Positions 37,476-49,800 of a stretch of DNA of 64,000 nucleotides are shown piece after piece. The translations under genes were made by a program, and so were the position numbers. The DNA comes from Kryptolebias marmoratus (taxonomy: Eukaryota > Chordata > Actinopteri > Cyprinodontiformes > Rivulidae). The notes beneath the pieces are model-generated. The model was not told where the DNA came from and did not search any database. It saw only the letters and a list, made by a program, of their open reading frames with translations. The stretch covers positions 22,242,785 to 22,306,784 of the forward strand of contig NC_051451.1 of the NCBI RefSeq assembly GCF_001649575.2. The letters are read 5' to 3'. The first letter of the stretch is position 1. The number at the start of each line of letters is the position of its first letter.

Positions 37476-39174
37476 CAGTTCAGGTGGCGTTCACTGACCT
37501 GAAGTAAAGTGGGAAAGTAGTAACTGCGTCGATTTTCCGTTTCGAACAACAACAAACTTTACCCGCATTAATAAAACTACCAATAATAATTATTATATCC
37601 GAACACTTTTAGTTTTGTTATTTATTTACGCTTTGGACCCAAGTTACACTTTAAAAGGATCAAATTTTAAAAGATTTACTTTCGTTAGTCTGTTAGTATG
37701 TTTTTGATTGTTAAATCTGCTATCATAAAGATTTACTGCAGTTTTTCATGTGTTCTAAACTCATTTTAATGTCATATGGAAAACATACAGCTTTAACCAA
37801 ACATAACTTTATTAACTGTGACGTCTTTGAAAAATATTTAAAGGAACGACAGCAAAAAGAAGTGAACACTGACAATATTTAATCTGTAATGACTACTGTG
37901 GTAAAAAGAGGGCTCCAATGCTTGTTTGTTTTTTGTTTAAATTACCTCATTAACAATTGCTTGTTAAATGTTAATCTGACAATAATCACATTTAGACCAG
38001 TGCAACCTGAGATGATCATTATAAACTGAGTCAAAAGGGATAAAAAGAGCAACTCTTGAAAAAGCTGAATATCAGACTTTGTAGGCTTCGATGTGTTAAT
38101 GATTAAAGTTCATACCAGCATGATTGTCAAAGGTTAAACAGGATCGGCTTGTTTCAAAACAGGATGGTGAAGAAAAAAATCCAGGCACCATCTTGTTTGT
38201 AGAAAACTGAACATGGCATATCATCTCAAAAAAACAACTTCCAAGCACAGAGGTGGAAGGATAATAATGTGGGCTTGTTTTGCAGCATTGATTCACTGAG
38301 TTGGCCATAAACTCTACAGTTAAAAAGGACAAGGATCAGGGACTTTATTTGTCCTTACTGAAACTCTGTCATGGGGCCTACCGGAGAGCTGTGTGTGAAA
38401 TAATTCCTCCACAACAATGTGAGAGATTAATAAGGCAATAAGGCCACGCAGTGGAAAAATACTTGAAACCTTAGGTGGTTCTACAACTTACTGGATGCTG
38501 CTTCAGCCTTTTTATGTAGGTTTTGTTAAAAAAAAAGAAAAAGAAACAATAAAAGATATCATACAATGTTCTTAAGGACCTAATTTTTATACTTGGTAAA
38601 GAACAGAAGATTACTGATTTTGTCCTTGTACGTAAAAGACCGGAATTCAAACTGAATGTTTTTTTACCTTTTATTTTAAAGTCAGAAACTGAAAATGACT
38701 GTCCAACATGAACACCCTGATCAATAAGAGCAAATTTAAGAACCCAGCTGCAGCCATTTTAAATTAGGAACAAGTTAGAAAAGAAAGCGGCAGCTTGAAA
38801 ATATGTTGGCACCTGGTGAAAAGGCTTAAATTAAATCATCAGTTAAAATATTCTATAAGAAGGAGAATTTAAATTTAAAAAGTTAAAAATGAAGTCATCA
38901 CCAGGTATGATTTTCCAAACATAAGTTCACAAAATTAAAAAAAAAAAAAAGTTTAATAAGTTTATTTGATGACCTGAAAGTTTTTGAAATTACAGCTTTA
39001 ATCAGGTTTCTAAAAATAAGAGAAATTTCCCTTTAAAGTAATTTAATGCATCAGAAGCAACAGAATGACCTTCTCCAGATGTGTCAACGTTCAGGTGGCT
39101 CCTCTGTGTGTCCAGGTAAAAAACAGCTGTCGTATGTTTAAATAAACAAACTCAATCTTCTCCAAGAAAAGCTC
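37476..39174. other. AT-rich intergenic spacer at the synteny junction
   Basis: No protein family or exon chain is visible. The sequence is AT-rich without a recognised repeat copy. It separates tmem14a (human 6p12 block) from the 3' end of agpat5 (human 8p23 block). Confidence 0.6.
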
Positions 39175-39180
39175 TTTATT
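39175..39180 (-). other. agpat5: Candidate polyadenylation signal of agpat5
   Basis: AATAAA on the minus strand, about 1.6 kb downstream of the agpat5 stop codon. The intervening 3' UTR region has no gene. Other AATAAA-like sites closer to the stop are possible. Confidence 0.4.
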
Positions 39181-40802
39181 TCATTCTGACCGCAGTTTCC
39201 CCGTCATACACTCATTAAAGGTTTCGTCTTTTAATAACAGTTTTCAAAAAGTGTAAATCAAAAGCATTTTTAAAGAGCAAAAGAAGCCACGAGGAGCTGT
39301 AGACAACGTGACCGGATGCTCCAGCAGAGCGCCTCCATGCGGTCACCTGGTGGAGAAGAGCCGCTGTGGCCCCCCCAAAGAGAAGGCACGCGTTTCCAAA
39401 AACACTTGGCATTTAAATACCGTCTACAGAGGTTCCTGATAAGTTACAGTCTGGTATTCTCATCATAAAAATTACTATAAAATGGCTGACAAGGATTTTG
39501 TTCTTTTCTTTACTTGCTTTTTTTTTAAAGAACAAGGAAGGATTATTCAAGTGAGGTATTGGAAGGACATGTAAAACCACGAGATTATTGTAGGACTGAC
39601 ATGTCAAGAGCGTAAATAAGACTAACTGCAGAGGAGGACGTTGTGACGGCTTGTACGTAAAGTGACACGTGAAAAACGCGACGGTGTCGTTACGGTAAAC
39701 AACAACGGACAAACAGTGCAATTCACAACACGGTAAATGTAATACAAATGGCTTTGAGTGCACAGGAACCTGCGATATACTGTTATAACATGGCTTTGTC
39801 AGCTTGTCGTTAGGTAGATACTCTCATGTCGACTGTAACACACGTTTAAAAGAAGAAAAATGTATATATTAAAGTAAAGAAATAAAATTATGTCCAAAAG
39901 AAACTGAATCCAGAGAATTAAAACGCAGAAGCTAAAAATAAAACCAGCAATGATTTGCATAAAAAACTCCCACACACTCTTAATACAACATGGTGGAAAA
40001 CACACCTGCTTTTGGCAACGACGGACACTTTAGGGTTCAAATAATATTTTACATTGCTAGAACAAGTTTGCATTTTTAACTCGTGTGAAATCAGTGAAAA
40101 CGAACTGTGCTCCAAAAACATCCAACAGATAAGATTTTTACTTTGTTGCATGAATGAATGTGTTTTTACGGCTACATTCACTGTCAGAAAACAAACAACA
40201 AGAACAACAACAAAAAAGATTTCAGCATGAACATTTATGGTAAACGATGCAGCTGGTGTCATGTTTATGGACCCTTACAGAGGACTGCGTGCTGGTCGTC
40301 TGTCCTGCCAGAGTAAAAACGTCACTTTAGGTGAGAAAAGTGCATATTCCTCCTGATATGGGACTTGGCATAAAAACATTACAACCAGTATCAATTAGTC
40401 AGTGCATTTAATAGGAAATAAATGACTTTTTTTTTTTTGAGTGCTAAGCAAACTTGGTGTTTAAAAAAACAAGTTTTAAAACTTGCCAAAAAATTGATGA
40501 AGCATGCAGGAGTACTAATTTGGCAAAATCTGCTGAGGGGTAATTATTTCAAATTTTTAATTTATATTCAAGGAGCAGTTTATATAATTTCAGGCTGCGA
40601 ATTCAAACCACCCAAAGGTTCAAGTAGCACAAATAGTTTTAACATTTCTCAGTGTCTCCGGTCAACAGGTGGACAGTCCAAACTCGTATAAAAAGGTACC
40701 GACCGCTCTGCATCTGGAACGCATCTTAGGTTAGAAAGTGGCACCTCTTTCCGAGTTTCCCGTGTGTCTCATCATGGCTGCCGCGCCCAGTCCTCCCAGT
40801 CA

Positions 40803-43800
40803 TTAAGGAAAAACGTTCACCCACAGCCAGCCCAGCAGCGTCCCGTAAACCCAGGTCCTCACGTAAAGTTTCCTGCCGCTCTCCGTCAGCAGTAATGGCA
40901 GTGTGAGCCCCCCCAGGATGATCAGCGACGGGAGGGTCTTGGAGAGACCCAGCGGAGACGGTCTGCCCTCTCCGGGGAACCTGAACCGTTTCTCCGGATC
41001 CTGCGACTCGTAGAAATCTGTCAGCATCCTTTAGAAAAGAGAAAGTAGGAATTTAAGCTGTCCAATAAAATGCACAAGGAATCGAAACTACAACAAAAAT
41101 TATTCACATCAGGGTTTTTCCTTTTAGAGCAGTTACAGCACAAACACTGAACCCAAATAACATCAGGCCTTTTTGTTGCAAGGTTGGCAAAAAAATCAAT
41201 ATCTTGTTCACATCAGCAAAATGAATTCTCAACCAAATAAAATGTACCAAATCATCAAAAGCTGAAACTGACTTTTTTCACCAGTTTATTTCAATAAGAT
41301 CTTTAGACTCCAAGAACAAGAATGCAATACCGCCAGTAAAATGATTTAACCTCTTAAATAAAGATTAAAATCTTTTCATGGCATACCTAAAACCTTCATT
41401 TGGGACCTATTGAAGTCTAACACCAGTATGTGTTTCATCCAAATAGTCAGGATGACCTTATTTATCCTGGGGGCTGACTGAAAGCTGTTAAAAGTTATAT
41501 ATTTAAAACAGATTATCTGTATTTTGTTTGTAAACTAAAGCCTGTAGAGGACTGTGACCTAATAGAAAACAGCAGCGTGATGCTTCACTCTGTACTAGCC
41601 CATATATATAAGAAGGAAGAGTTAATGTTCTTCAAGTCAGTTTCGGAAAATATCTTAAAAATAAAACCACAAAAAATACCTGATTACTCAAAAATATACA
41701 CTAGAATTACTCCTTTCTTGAGCCACAATAATCTATCAGTTTTAACTACTGAGGTGTTTTAAATTGAAGTGCATATAAGTAGATTTTTAACATTAAAATA
41801 ATGTCTGTTTTGTGTTCTCTTAATAAAAAGAAACAGACTAAACTGATTAAAGCTGGTGGGACATAAACTCCCTCACAGTTTCTGTAAAGACTGATCCTAA
41901 ATCAGGCTGATTTATGGTTTCACACACACTCACCGGTCTTTAGTTTCGAACCGATCGTGCATCCACCTGCGGAAGTACACAGACTCAGAAGGGATATCCT
42001 TTACTCTCACGCGGTCGAAGTGTATGTGGATCCGGGGACATTCTTTGCAGAGGAATTCTGTCAAACATAAAAAATAAAAAAAATAAAAAGGACTAAACAA
42101 AAACAGGAAAATCCTTTCAGCAAAGAGGCACGTAGAGTAAGCCGTTAAAACCAACAAAAAGACCAAGACTAAGTTGCACGTATTGGTTTAAAGTCGCCTC
42201 AGAAATTTAGGTTCAGGTGAAATAAAGTAGGGGTCCCCAAATGGTGGCCCGAGGTACAAATCCAGACCTAAACGGAGTCTTATCTGGACACAGGTCAGTT
42301 AAATTTCAGTACAATTAAATTAATATTTTAAAAGCTTTTTATGTGTTTTTACATGCTCATGTTTTCCTGGATTTAAGGTCATTTCTTTTCTACAGCTTAC
42401 AGTTATCAATTTTACGTGGTGCGGCCGCCAGCCCACAGAGAGACACACGCCTGAAGAGACAAACTAAAACTGAAATATGTATATTCTGGATCGTTGTGAA
42501 ACTTTACCAAAGTTCAACATCAGCAGCACCATTTAAAAAACAAAACAAAATAGCAGCCAGATGAAACCATCCTGTCAGTAAGAGAAGAAACAAAACCAAA
42601 AAGTGTCTGAGAAGGTCAACATAAAAATGTACCCAAGTGTGAAAGCTCAAGGCCACACGTGCATCTCTCGAGACCTCCGAGTTCCTGTTTCCACAACATG
42701 AATTATTAGCAGGAAGCGTGGCACTGAGGCCGAAAGAGGAAGCCTGATTGAAGATAGCAGTGAAAGACTGCTTGACTGTGGCAGAGAAAGTCTCCATCAG
42801 CTGCTGCAAAGATTTAAACTGCAGGCGCACGTGTCAGATGGATGATTACCGAAAACTCTCAGAGAGACAGATGCAGAGGCTCAGATAAACTAACCCATTC
42901 ATGTAACACAAAAAAAACAACACCTGAAAAAGCTGCGGTGCTGCTGTAGTCGTACGCCGTCTTCAGGGTCAAAAACACACCACTTCATCAAGAAAGCGTT
43001 TGGCACCAACACAATGCTGACCCTACTAAAGAAAACTAAGCCTCCACAGCGGGCAGAACAATGCTCCAAAACACATTTCTACAAAACAACCACCTGGAAC
43101 AGGAGGAGGAAATAAACTCTTTGCTCTGGAGTGCCAAACATCACCTACTGATCTAAATCCTCTTTATAAACTTGAATAAAGCCTAAAATACCCCGGGTCA
43201 GAGCACACAAAGGAACCAACAGCTACTGAAGCATGGTTCAAGATTTAATCAGTTCTTTCAATAAAAAACATGTTTTTTAACCTACACCTGAAGATCAGAG
43301 CAGGTTTTCTTGCAACGGAGCAAATTTTAGCTTTTAGTGGTCGAAATGCTCAACATTTCTGTTTTTCTTAATTAATAAATGGATTAAACACAAGAAAACA
43401 GCTTCCATAAAGCCCAGAGGTGACAACAACAGAACACCTCTTCACAAATTTATAATCAGAAGAAGAAGATTGGGCAACGTGTCCAATAATCCACCAAGAA
43501 GCTGCAGCGCACAAAGTTATGTTTATTCTTTCCAAGCTTCAAAGTAAAAGTATTATTTTATATAAAAGTGTTATTTGACGACCTAAAAGTCAGATTTGCA
43601 GCCTGGAAGCAGGCGCAGGTCACTTCCACTTCCCCTCCGAGGGTTAGGGTCACCTTTGCCACATGAGACCAGGAAATGCGTGACGACAGGAATGTTTTTT
43701 TCCATTCCCTGCCCTGTTTATTGTTGTTGTTGTTGTCTTTTTATTTTAAATTTCAGACGGTGCTCGTCAAACAGCCGGGAACACACAATAATCAGAGACG

Positions 43801-46800
43801 CCAAAAACACAGAGTCACGCAGTTTACAGGAAGCTGTTAAAAGGCGCTGTTTGTTGTGTGATTAATTACCAGGAAGGCTGCAGGTTTGATAATCCTGCAA
43901 AGTGTTTGTGTTTATGGATACTCTAAAAAAAACATCAGAGACTAAAGCTGCCTCTGGCTGACCACCTGGAAGCTGGAAGTTTGGTTTTTATTAAAAAAAT
44001 AATAAAGTAGGACTTCACATCTGCTTAATGATTAAGATCCAGTACTGTGGAAGTCCATTTTTCTTGTCATCCTTCAGTTTTTTAATTTATTTTGCTTTCT
44101 AGGAGATACTTTCTTGTTATACTTTAAAGTATCTTCCTCAATACTTACCCTGAAAGCCTATCAAAGGTTTTTTTTATTTATCTTTAAAGCGGAACCAGAC
44201 CATTTTCAATGAAATGTTTGTGTTTGTTAACTCTGAACAAAGACTCGTAAACTAAAGGCATGAGCCGGTGTTTGGTTGACACAAAACAAATAATTTAAAT
44301 TCAAAATTATGATCAGGAATTTCAGGTGCTTTGTGTCCAACAGTCTGTCACAAAGACAACATCTGTCCGGTTTTGTAGTAAAATATCAAAGTTATCACAA
44401 TCTAAACACACACACAAAAAAAAAAGTATTTTAACACCAACAGGTAGATCCCCAAAGAGCCGATACTGACTAATTACCTTTCTGTAGATGATGTTATATT
44501 ATAATGTCATTTCTACAGTGGGGTGATACAAATAATTACTCTAATTTCTGATGGTAGTGTGAGTGCCTCTGAGCTGTATTTATACATATTATTTGTCATA
44601 TTTTATGCAGATAAAAGCTGACAGGATTATTCATCAGTACATCTAAATTCACAAAGGTAATAAATAACAATTTTGATAAGTGTTTTGGGCAATTTTACAG
44701 ATTTAACAAAACCTGTTGCTTTCCATCGTGATCTCAAGTTCAATATTTATTCTTAAGTATTAGGATGCTGAGATGGGAATTCCTCACAACTTTGAAGGAT
44801 TTTAGGATGAATTAATCCAATAAAAGCGTTTAAAGGAAACATATTTCCTGTTTTGTATTATATTAAGGTTGTTAGATGTGTGTTTTAGTTAAATTAGTTT
44901 GACTAACAGTCATATTTGGACTGAACTGATCAGTAAAGTACCCTGAGATTACTTTGCTTATAAATTGGTGCGTTTCTCCAATAAAGCATTCTGCTTTATC
45001 TGACGTGTACTTCCTGATTTATAAAACCTCAGACGGTGAGTCAAACCCACCCGCCATCGACGGAGCGGGTCTTCTTCGACCGGAGCTGTCCAGCGTTCCC
45101 TCGTAAGCCACCGTGACGTCGTACACGGCGTCCAGGTCGTCCTTCATGATCTCCATGGCTATATGAGACGCCTTCACCCTGGGCGTCAGCGTGTGCTTCA
45201 GGACAGCCAGTCCTGGGAAAAGAACGCAGAAGTTCAAACATATTTGTGTGCAAATACAAAGCATTCCTGTACGCCAGCATGAAAAGCCAGTGTTAAACAT
45301 TACAAAACACTGGCAGAAATCTCCTGCTGAATGAATTAAGTAACATTAAAATACAGAATTGTGTATGAAAGCTCGAGTTACTGTGTCGTTCCACAGCCAG
45401 TCTGTGGAACGGTCCCCTGCTCACTAATACCTTAGTCATAGCAGATAAAGTCCTGAGCACATGTCATCTCTCTCAAGCGATTTATTTGGATTAAAAAGGG
45501 GTGACATTTAGAGTCCAGAGCCGAGCTTAATCTCTGCAGAATGACCAAACATTATGCCAGACTGCACTTTAGCGTCGGATAGTTGCAAATTCGACAAATG
45601 CAATTAGCGGCAAAATTCAAAACACAATTTAACTTCCTCCCGCAGAAGGAAAAACTACTGAAGACATCACTTTTTTTATTTAGCCTCTTTAGTAGGCATC
45701 GAAACGCCTTGAATTTCTCCAGAGGTTGAGTGGCAGACTGATCAATAGATAGATTGATAGATCATTTAAGAAAAAGAAAGGAACCTATTCAATTAATGAC
45801 CTGCCCGGTTACTCTGAGCTGCACAAACTGTAATATTTATTAGACAACTTTGATGGAAAGCAACACATTTCTGCCACCATATAGTTAATGTATAATAATA
45901 TTAATATTATTATAGGAAAGATATTAACTATATTAATATAGTTAATATCTTTCCTGATTCATACCTGAATAAAAGTAATTTTTGCGTACATTACACCTGA
46001 AAGTATATTTAAACATGTTCATAAGGACAAAATCTCTTTGGTTTACTGTCCCGTTTCTACCTAAACTATTAAAATGTTTGATTTGTCACTATAATTTTGT
46101 TTATTTTGATTATTAAACACAAACTTTAGACTGTCGGGTTCATAGCTTTGTATGCAGGTGAAGCTGAAGTTGCACAACAAGTCTTAGTCAGCTGTTTTAC
46201 AGATTTGACTGTGTTGTACTGAATCAGTATGCAGCAGCAGAACAGAGGATGGCCGTTATCCTGCGTCTACCTTCTTTTGCAGCAAAAGCCTGACTGTCAG
46301 CGATTACATTCTTCAGCTCTGGATTATACCGGGTTCCTTCTGGGAAGATGACCAGGTACATCTGTGGGGGGGGGGGAAGAAACAAAACAAAACAAAAAAA
46401 TTAGACATGCATAAAAACCTCAGAGTTGGAGCTCGTCACAGGGCAAAAAAATAAAAAAAAGTTTTCAAACATTTAGTGCACTGGTTAGGCAAGAAACGCT
46501 TAATGCTGAACTGAAACTGTATAACAGAAAACCTCGTGTTAAACAGTTGAACGCTTTGTTTCTTTCAAACAACTGGACTGCAGTTGATCCCGAAAATGTC
46601 CTAAATTACTGCTTTGTCTCTAAAACGTAATAACCATGAAGCCAAGCATAACCATTTATTTTACTCTGGCACGCAACCAGAGAGAATGAAGACTTTTATT
46701 CCAAACAGCAGTTTTTAAACTTTTGATATCAGCAACCATTTAGTAAAAATGAACATTGTTAAAATGTCCACAAACACACGAGTGTTATTTCACAACTTCT

Positions 46801-49161
46801 CTGTAGCTTTCCAGATTTTTGGTGGTGGAAAAGCAAAAACATTTGATTCAAAATTTAATTTCCAATACCAACTTCACAACAAAGCTTTCATTGGGCACTT
46901 TGGCTCACCAAAAATCACACCTACCAAACAAAACCACTCATGTCTTTGTTGCTTTTGTAGGCAATAAATTGATCAACCTTTAACCACAACCGTCCTGTAT
47001 GAATAAATGCAACAGTTAAGTAAATGAATGGTTTTCTAAGGAAGACAAGTCAATTAAAACTGTTACCGAGTTATTTTAAACAAGTCCTCTCCATGTGAGC
47101 AATACCTGGACCATACACACACATGATAATCTCCCACAATTAAAAAAAAAAAAAAAGGGGGGGGGGGGGGGGACTGCAACTTTAATTATCTATAGAAAAA
47201 ATAAAGTGTTTTAAGTCAGACACTAAAGCACAAAACTTGTATTTGTTGACATTTAAACCCCTATATTTTAATTAATCTAATCACATTTTTTTGTAGATAT
47301 TGCAATGCACAATAAAACCAGGTTATGGCTTGAGTGAAGAGACATTTCTCAACTTGCAGGTCATCATTTCTACTTACAGGCGCTCCACATCGAGTCTGAC
47401 CGAGGAGCTTTTTCCTCATGGCTTTTTCATTAAACTTTGCACTTCTTCTCACAAAGATTCCCCCATGCTAAAAGACAGAAATATGTTGAATGACAGCAGC
47501 CTAGGAGTGGCTCAAAGTTATGTTCACATTGCTGATTTGAGAAGAACACCTTCATACTCACACAGTTGCATTACCTGAGAGAAATACCATCCGTAGAGCG
47601 GGAGCCACTTGAGCCCATCTTTTAGGACGTATCTGATGTGGCCAATGGCGCTCTGCCTGATGGCGAGCATGTCAGCGATGATCCAGTCAGCTGCAAGGGA
47701 AGCGGAGGTTCAGCGTTATTAACTTAACCCTGTTTAACTTTTATAAATGCAGCTTTAAAATGTGCTACCTGTGCACTGATGGTTCGACAGGTAGATCACG
47801 TTCTCTTTGTTCTTTGGTATATCTCCATATATGACGATCTAGAGGAAGAGAACACAACAACAATAATGGAGTCGTCCCAGACAGTTCAGAGCTCGGAAAA
47901 TTTAGATGTAATACAGATGTGGATATATTTGTTGGTACCATCTACAAGCAAATTCATGTTCCTGTGACCACAGCTGGTAATACTATTAGATAGTATAAGG
48001 TTTACAGGACTGTAGCAAACCTCTCAGGATGTGGACGCAAGAGGAAATGCAACCCCAGGTTGATCAGACAGAGTTAAAAAGAGAAATCAACCAAAACCCT
48101 TTAAGCTGAACTCAAAGGTCAAGGGTACGTCACTTTCTGATTGCACCATCCGTCGCATTTTGAATCATAACGGGCTCCATTTACCCAGAAGATGATTCAC
48201 TATTGACAGATAAACGAACAACAACAAAAAAACTGATTGGAAATTGCTAAAATGCTTGTTGACAAGCCCCAAAGTGAGACTGAGTGAAACTTTTGAGAGT
48301 GAGGAGCTGAAACTAGAGCTTTCTGGCTCCAGTCACATCAGGTGTGTCCGATTTATGATTGTGGACAAGTACCAACAAATTTATCTGCGTCTGTACAGCG
48401 TCATAAAGTTTTTCACTTCGTACATATTCCAGTCGAATCAAGGTTTTTGGTTCAGTATCAGCCCCATTCTGTCCACGTCAATAAACACAAAGAATTCAAG
48501 AAGTATTCAAACTAATGTCATCTCCACTTTCAGCTGAGGGGTCCTTGTGTTCGTCCAATACTACATTAAACACAAAAGGTTTTCAAATTGCATCACTGTC
48601 AAGATTGGAGTGCACACCCTAACGTACAAGCTGTGCAAGGTGTGACAACGAGGCAACAGAAATGCAGTCTTTCTTGACATGTAACTGGTTTTTCCAGAAC
48701 GTGTCGAACAACCCCAAATGTGTCGCTTTGAGCTTAAGATTGGACAGCTACACAAATGCATGGCTTTGGTGTGTTTTGCATAGGTGTGTACGTAATAAAA
48801 GCATTGTTTTGAGCTGCAGAAACAGGCCTGCACAGGCACGTCTGCTGTAGGTGTATAATGCCTGAGCGGTATGGTAACCACACTGGAACCATCAGCTCAG
48901 TTTGTATAAGTCATCTTCTTTTAAAAGTGAGAATCCACTTACCTCAACTCCTGTGTAGTTCTCAAAGAAGAACAGGACCATGCTCTGGTAGATGCAGTAC
49001 AGTCGGTCGTCTATTTTGTGGTAAAATCTTGCTGGTAGGACCACTGAGAGCAATCTCCAGACCCCCCAGGACAGGAGATAAGCTGGGGCTGTTCCCAGCA
49101 TGACTGTGGTGGGGAACCAGTACCGCAGCGAGTATGTGTGCACAACCAGAGACAGCAGCAT
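40803..49161 (-). CDS. agpat5: 1-acyl-sn-glycerol-3-phosphate acyltransferase epsilon
   Basis: Eight minus-strand exons join in phase to 365 aa: 48943-49161, 47769-47838, 47575-47690, 47378-47467, 46271-46361, 45051-45212, 41934-42057, 40803-41028. The enzyme acylates lysophosphatidic acid at sn-2 to form phosphatidic acid, in ER and mitochondrial membranes. An N-terminal hydrophobic anchor (LLSLVVHTYSLRYWFPTTVM...) starts the protein. The acyltransferase motif NHQCTAD (92-98) gives the catalytic H93-X4-D98, and FPEGTR (171-176) is the acceptor motif. The 'GGIFVRRSAKFNEK' block sits between them, and the C-terminus has hydrophobic spans ending YGTLLGWLWVNVFP. Length and order match human AGPAT5 (364 aa). 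Introns are large and hold a hAT-like fragment, palindromes, an A/G tract and a Tc1 relic. It lies just downstream of mcph1, as in human. Confidence 0.96.
42058..45050 (-). other. agpat5: Large agpat5 intron between exons 6 and 7
   Basis: This 3-kb intron shows no other exon or gene on either strand. It contains the hAT-like fragment at 42236-42345 and otherwise AT-rich unique-looking DNA. Confidence 0.6.
42236..42345 (+). repeat. hAT-like dispersed fragment, copy 2
   Basis: It begins ggggtccccaaatggtggcc and continues with 'agtcttatctggacacagg' and 'aaatttcagta'. It is the inverted counterpart of the fragment at 7080-7205. The opening is like the ends of abundant hAT-type elements. Confidence 0.55.
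45891..45955. repeat. Two abutting perfect AT-rich palindromes
   Basis: A perfect 24-bp palindrome (45891-45914) shares its last base with a perfect 42-bp palindrome (45914-45955; arms begin aggaaagatattaac). Neither has a loop. It lies in the agpat5 intron between exons 5 and 6. Confidence 0.9.
47142..47172. repeat. Poly(A)-poly(G) tract
   Basis: Fifteen A residues are directly followed by sixteen G residues, in an agpat5 intron. Exact run lengths may be affected by sequencing error. Confidence 0.85.
47985..48290 (+). mobile_element. Degenerate Tc1-like transposase relic
   Basis: In shifting plus-strand frames the segment reads like Tc1 transposase: a 'LSGCGRKRK' stretch with 'PRLIRQ', then 'SDCTIRRILNHNGLH', then a block matching 'K-x-A-K-x-x-V-D-K-P-Q' at about 48240-48275. 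Stops and frameshifts are frequent. Sequence after 48290 is diverged. It lies in agpat5 intron 1 with no intact terminal repeats found. Confidence 0.6.
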
Positions 49162-49679
49162 GTTTGCACCTCTCTCACAAATCCCTGAAGTCGACTTCTA
49201 CAAGCGACAGAAAAAGTTACAGAGGACCCTATCTCCACCACAGCACACCTGGCCTACTTTCAGCACACCTGCCCCAAGAGGTCAGCATAAGTGAGGAGGA
49301 AGCTGCTGCAAGGAAGCGAAATTTAACCTTGTGAGCGAAACGCAGCTTGGAAAGCCAGCTTAAGCTGCCACACATGCATATGAAATCACCTCATCTGGTT
49401 AGTATTAACATTTTTTACAACAGACCGGAAAACGACCTCAACCCGAACTCCCTTCAACACACTTCCAGTGCACCAAGTTATAAAAAAAGAAGCGTTAGCC
49501 GACAATTTAGCGTGCTTAAAAGAGCCTAAAAAGTTTTGTCCTCATCTATAAACTCACTTTTCCGAAGCAGGAACGATAACAAAGTTTAACTCAGAGGTCA
49601 GCCGATTTGCTAAAAGGGAAAAAGTACAATTTATTTCCTGCCTGAGTTCATTTTTATCCGGCTCCTAGCTTCTAGCAGC

Positions 49680-49800
49680 GAATGTCACACACACGCCTCC
49701 CTACGTAACGACACGTTGAAACATCGGCGAAGCTGATTGGTCCAGTGACGTCACGCGGGCCAGCCAATGGGCGTGCGAGGTCTGTTTGAGCTCCGTGTGA
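49680..49800 (-). promoter_or_regulatory. agpat5: Probable agpat5 promoter with CRE and CCAAT
   Basis: A CpG-rich block upstream of agpat5 exon 1 contains the full CRE palindrome tgacgtca (49746-49753) and a CCAAT box (49764-49768). The exact transcription start, and whether a 5' UTR intron exists between 49162 and 49680, were not resolved. Confidence 0.55.
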
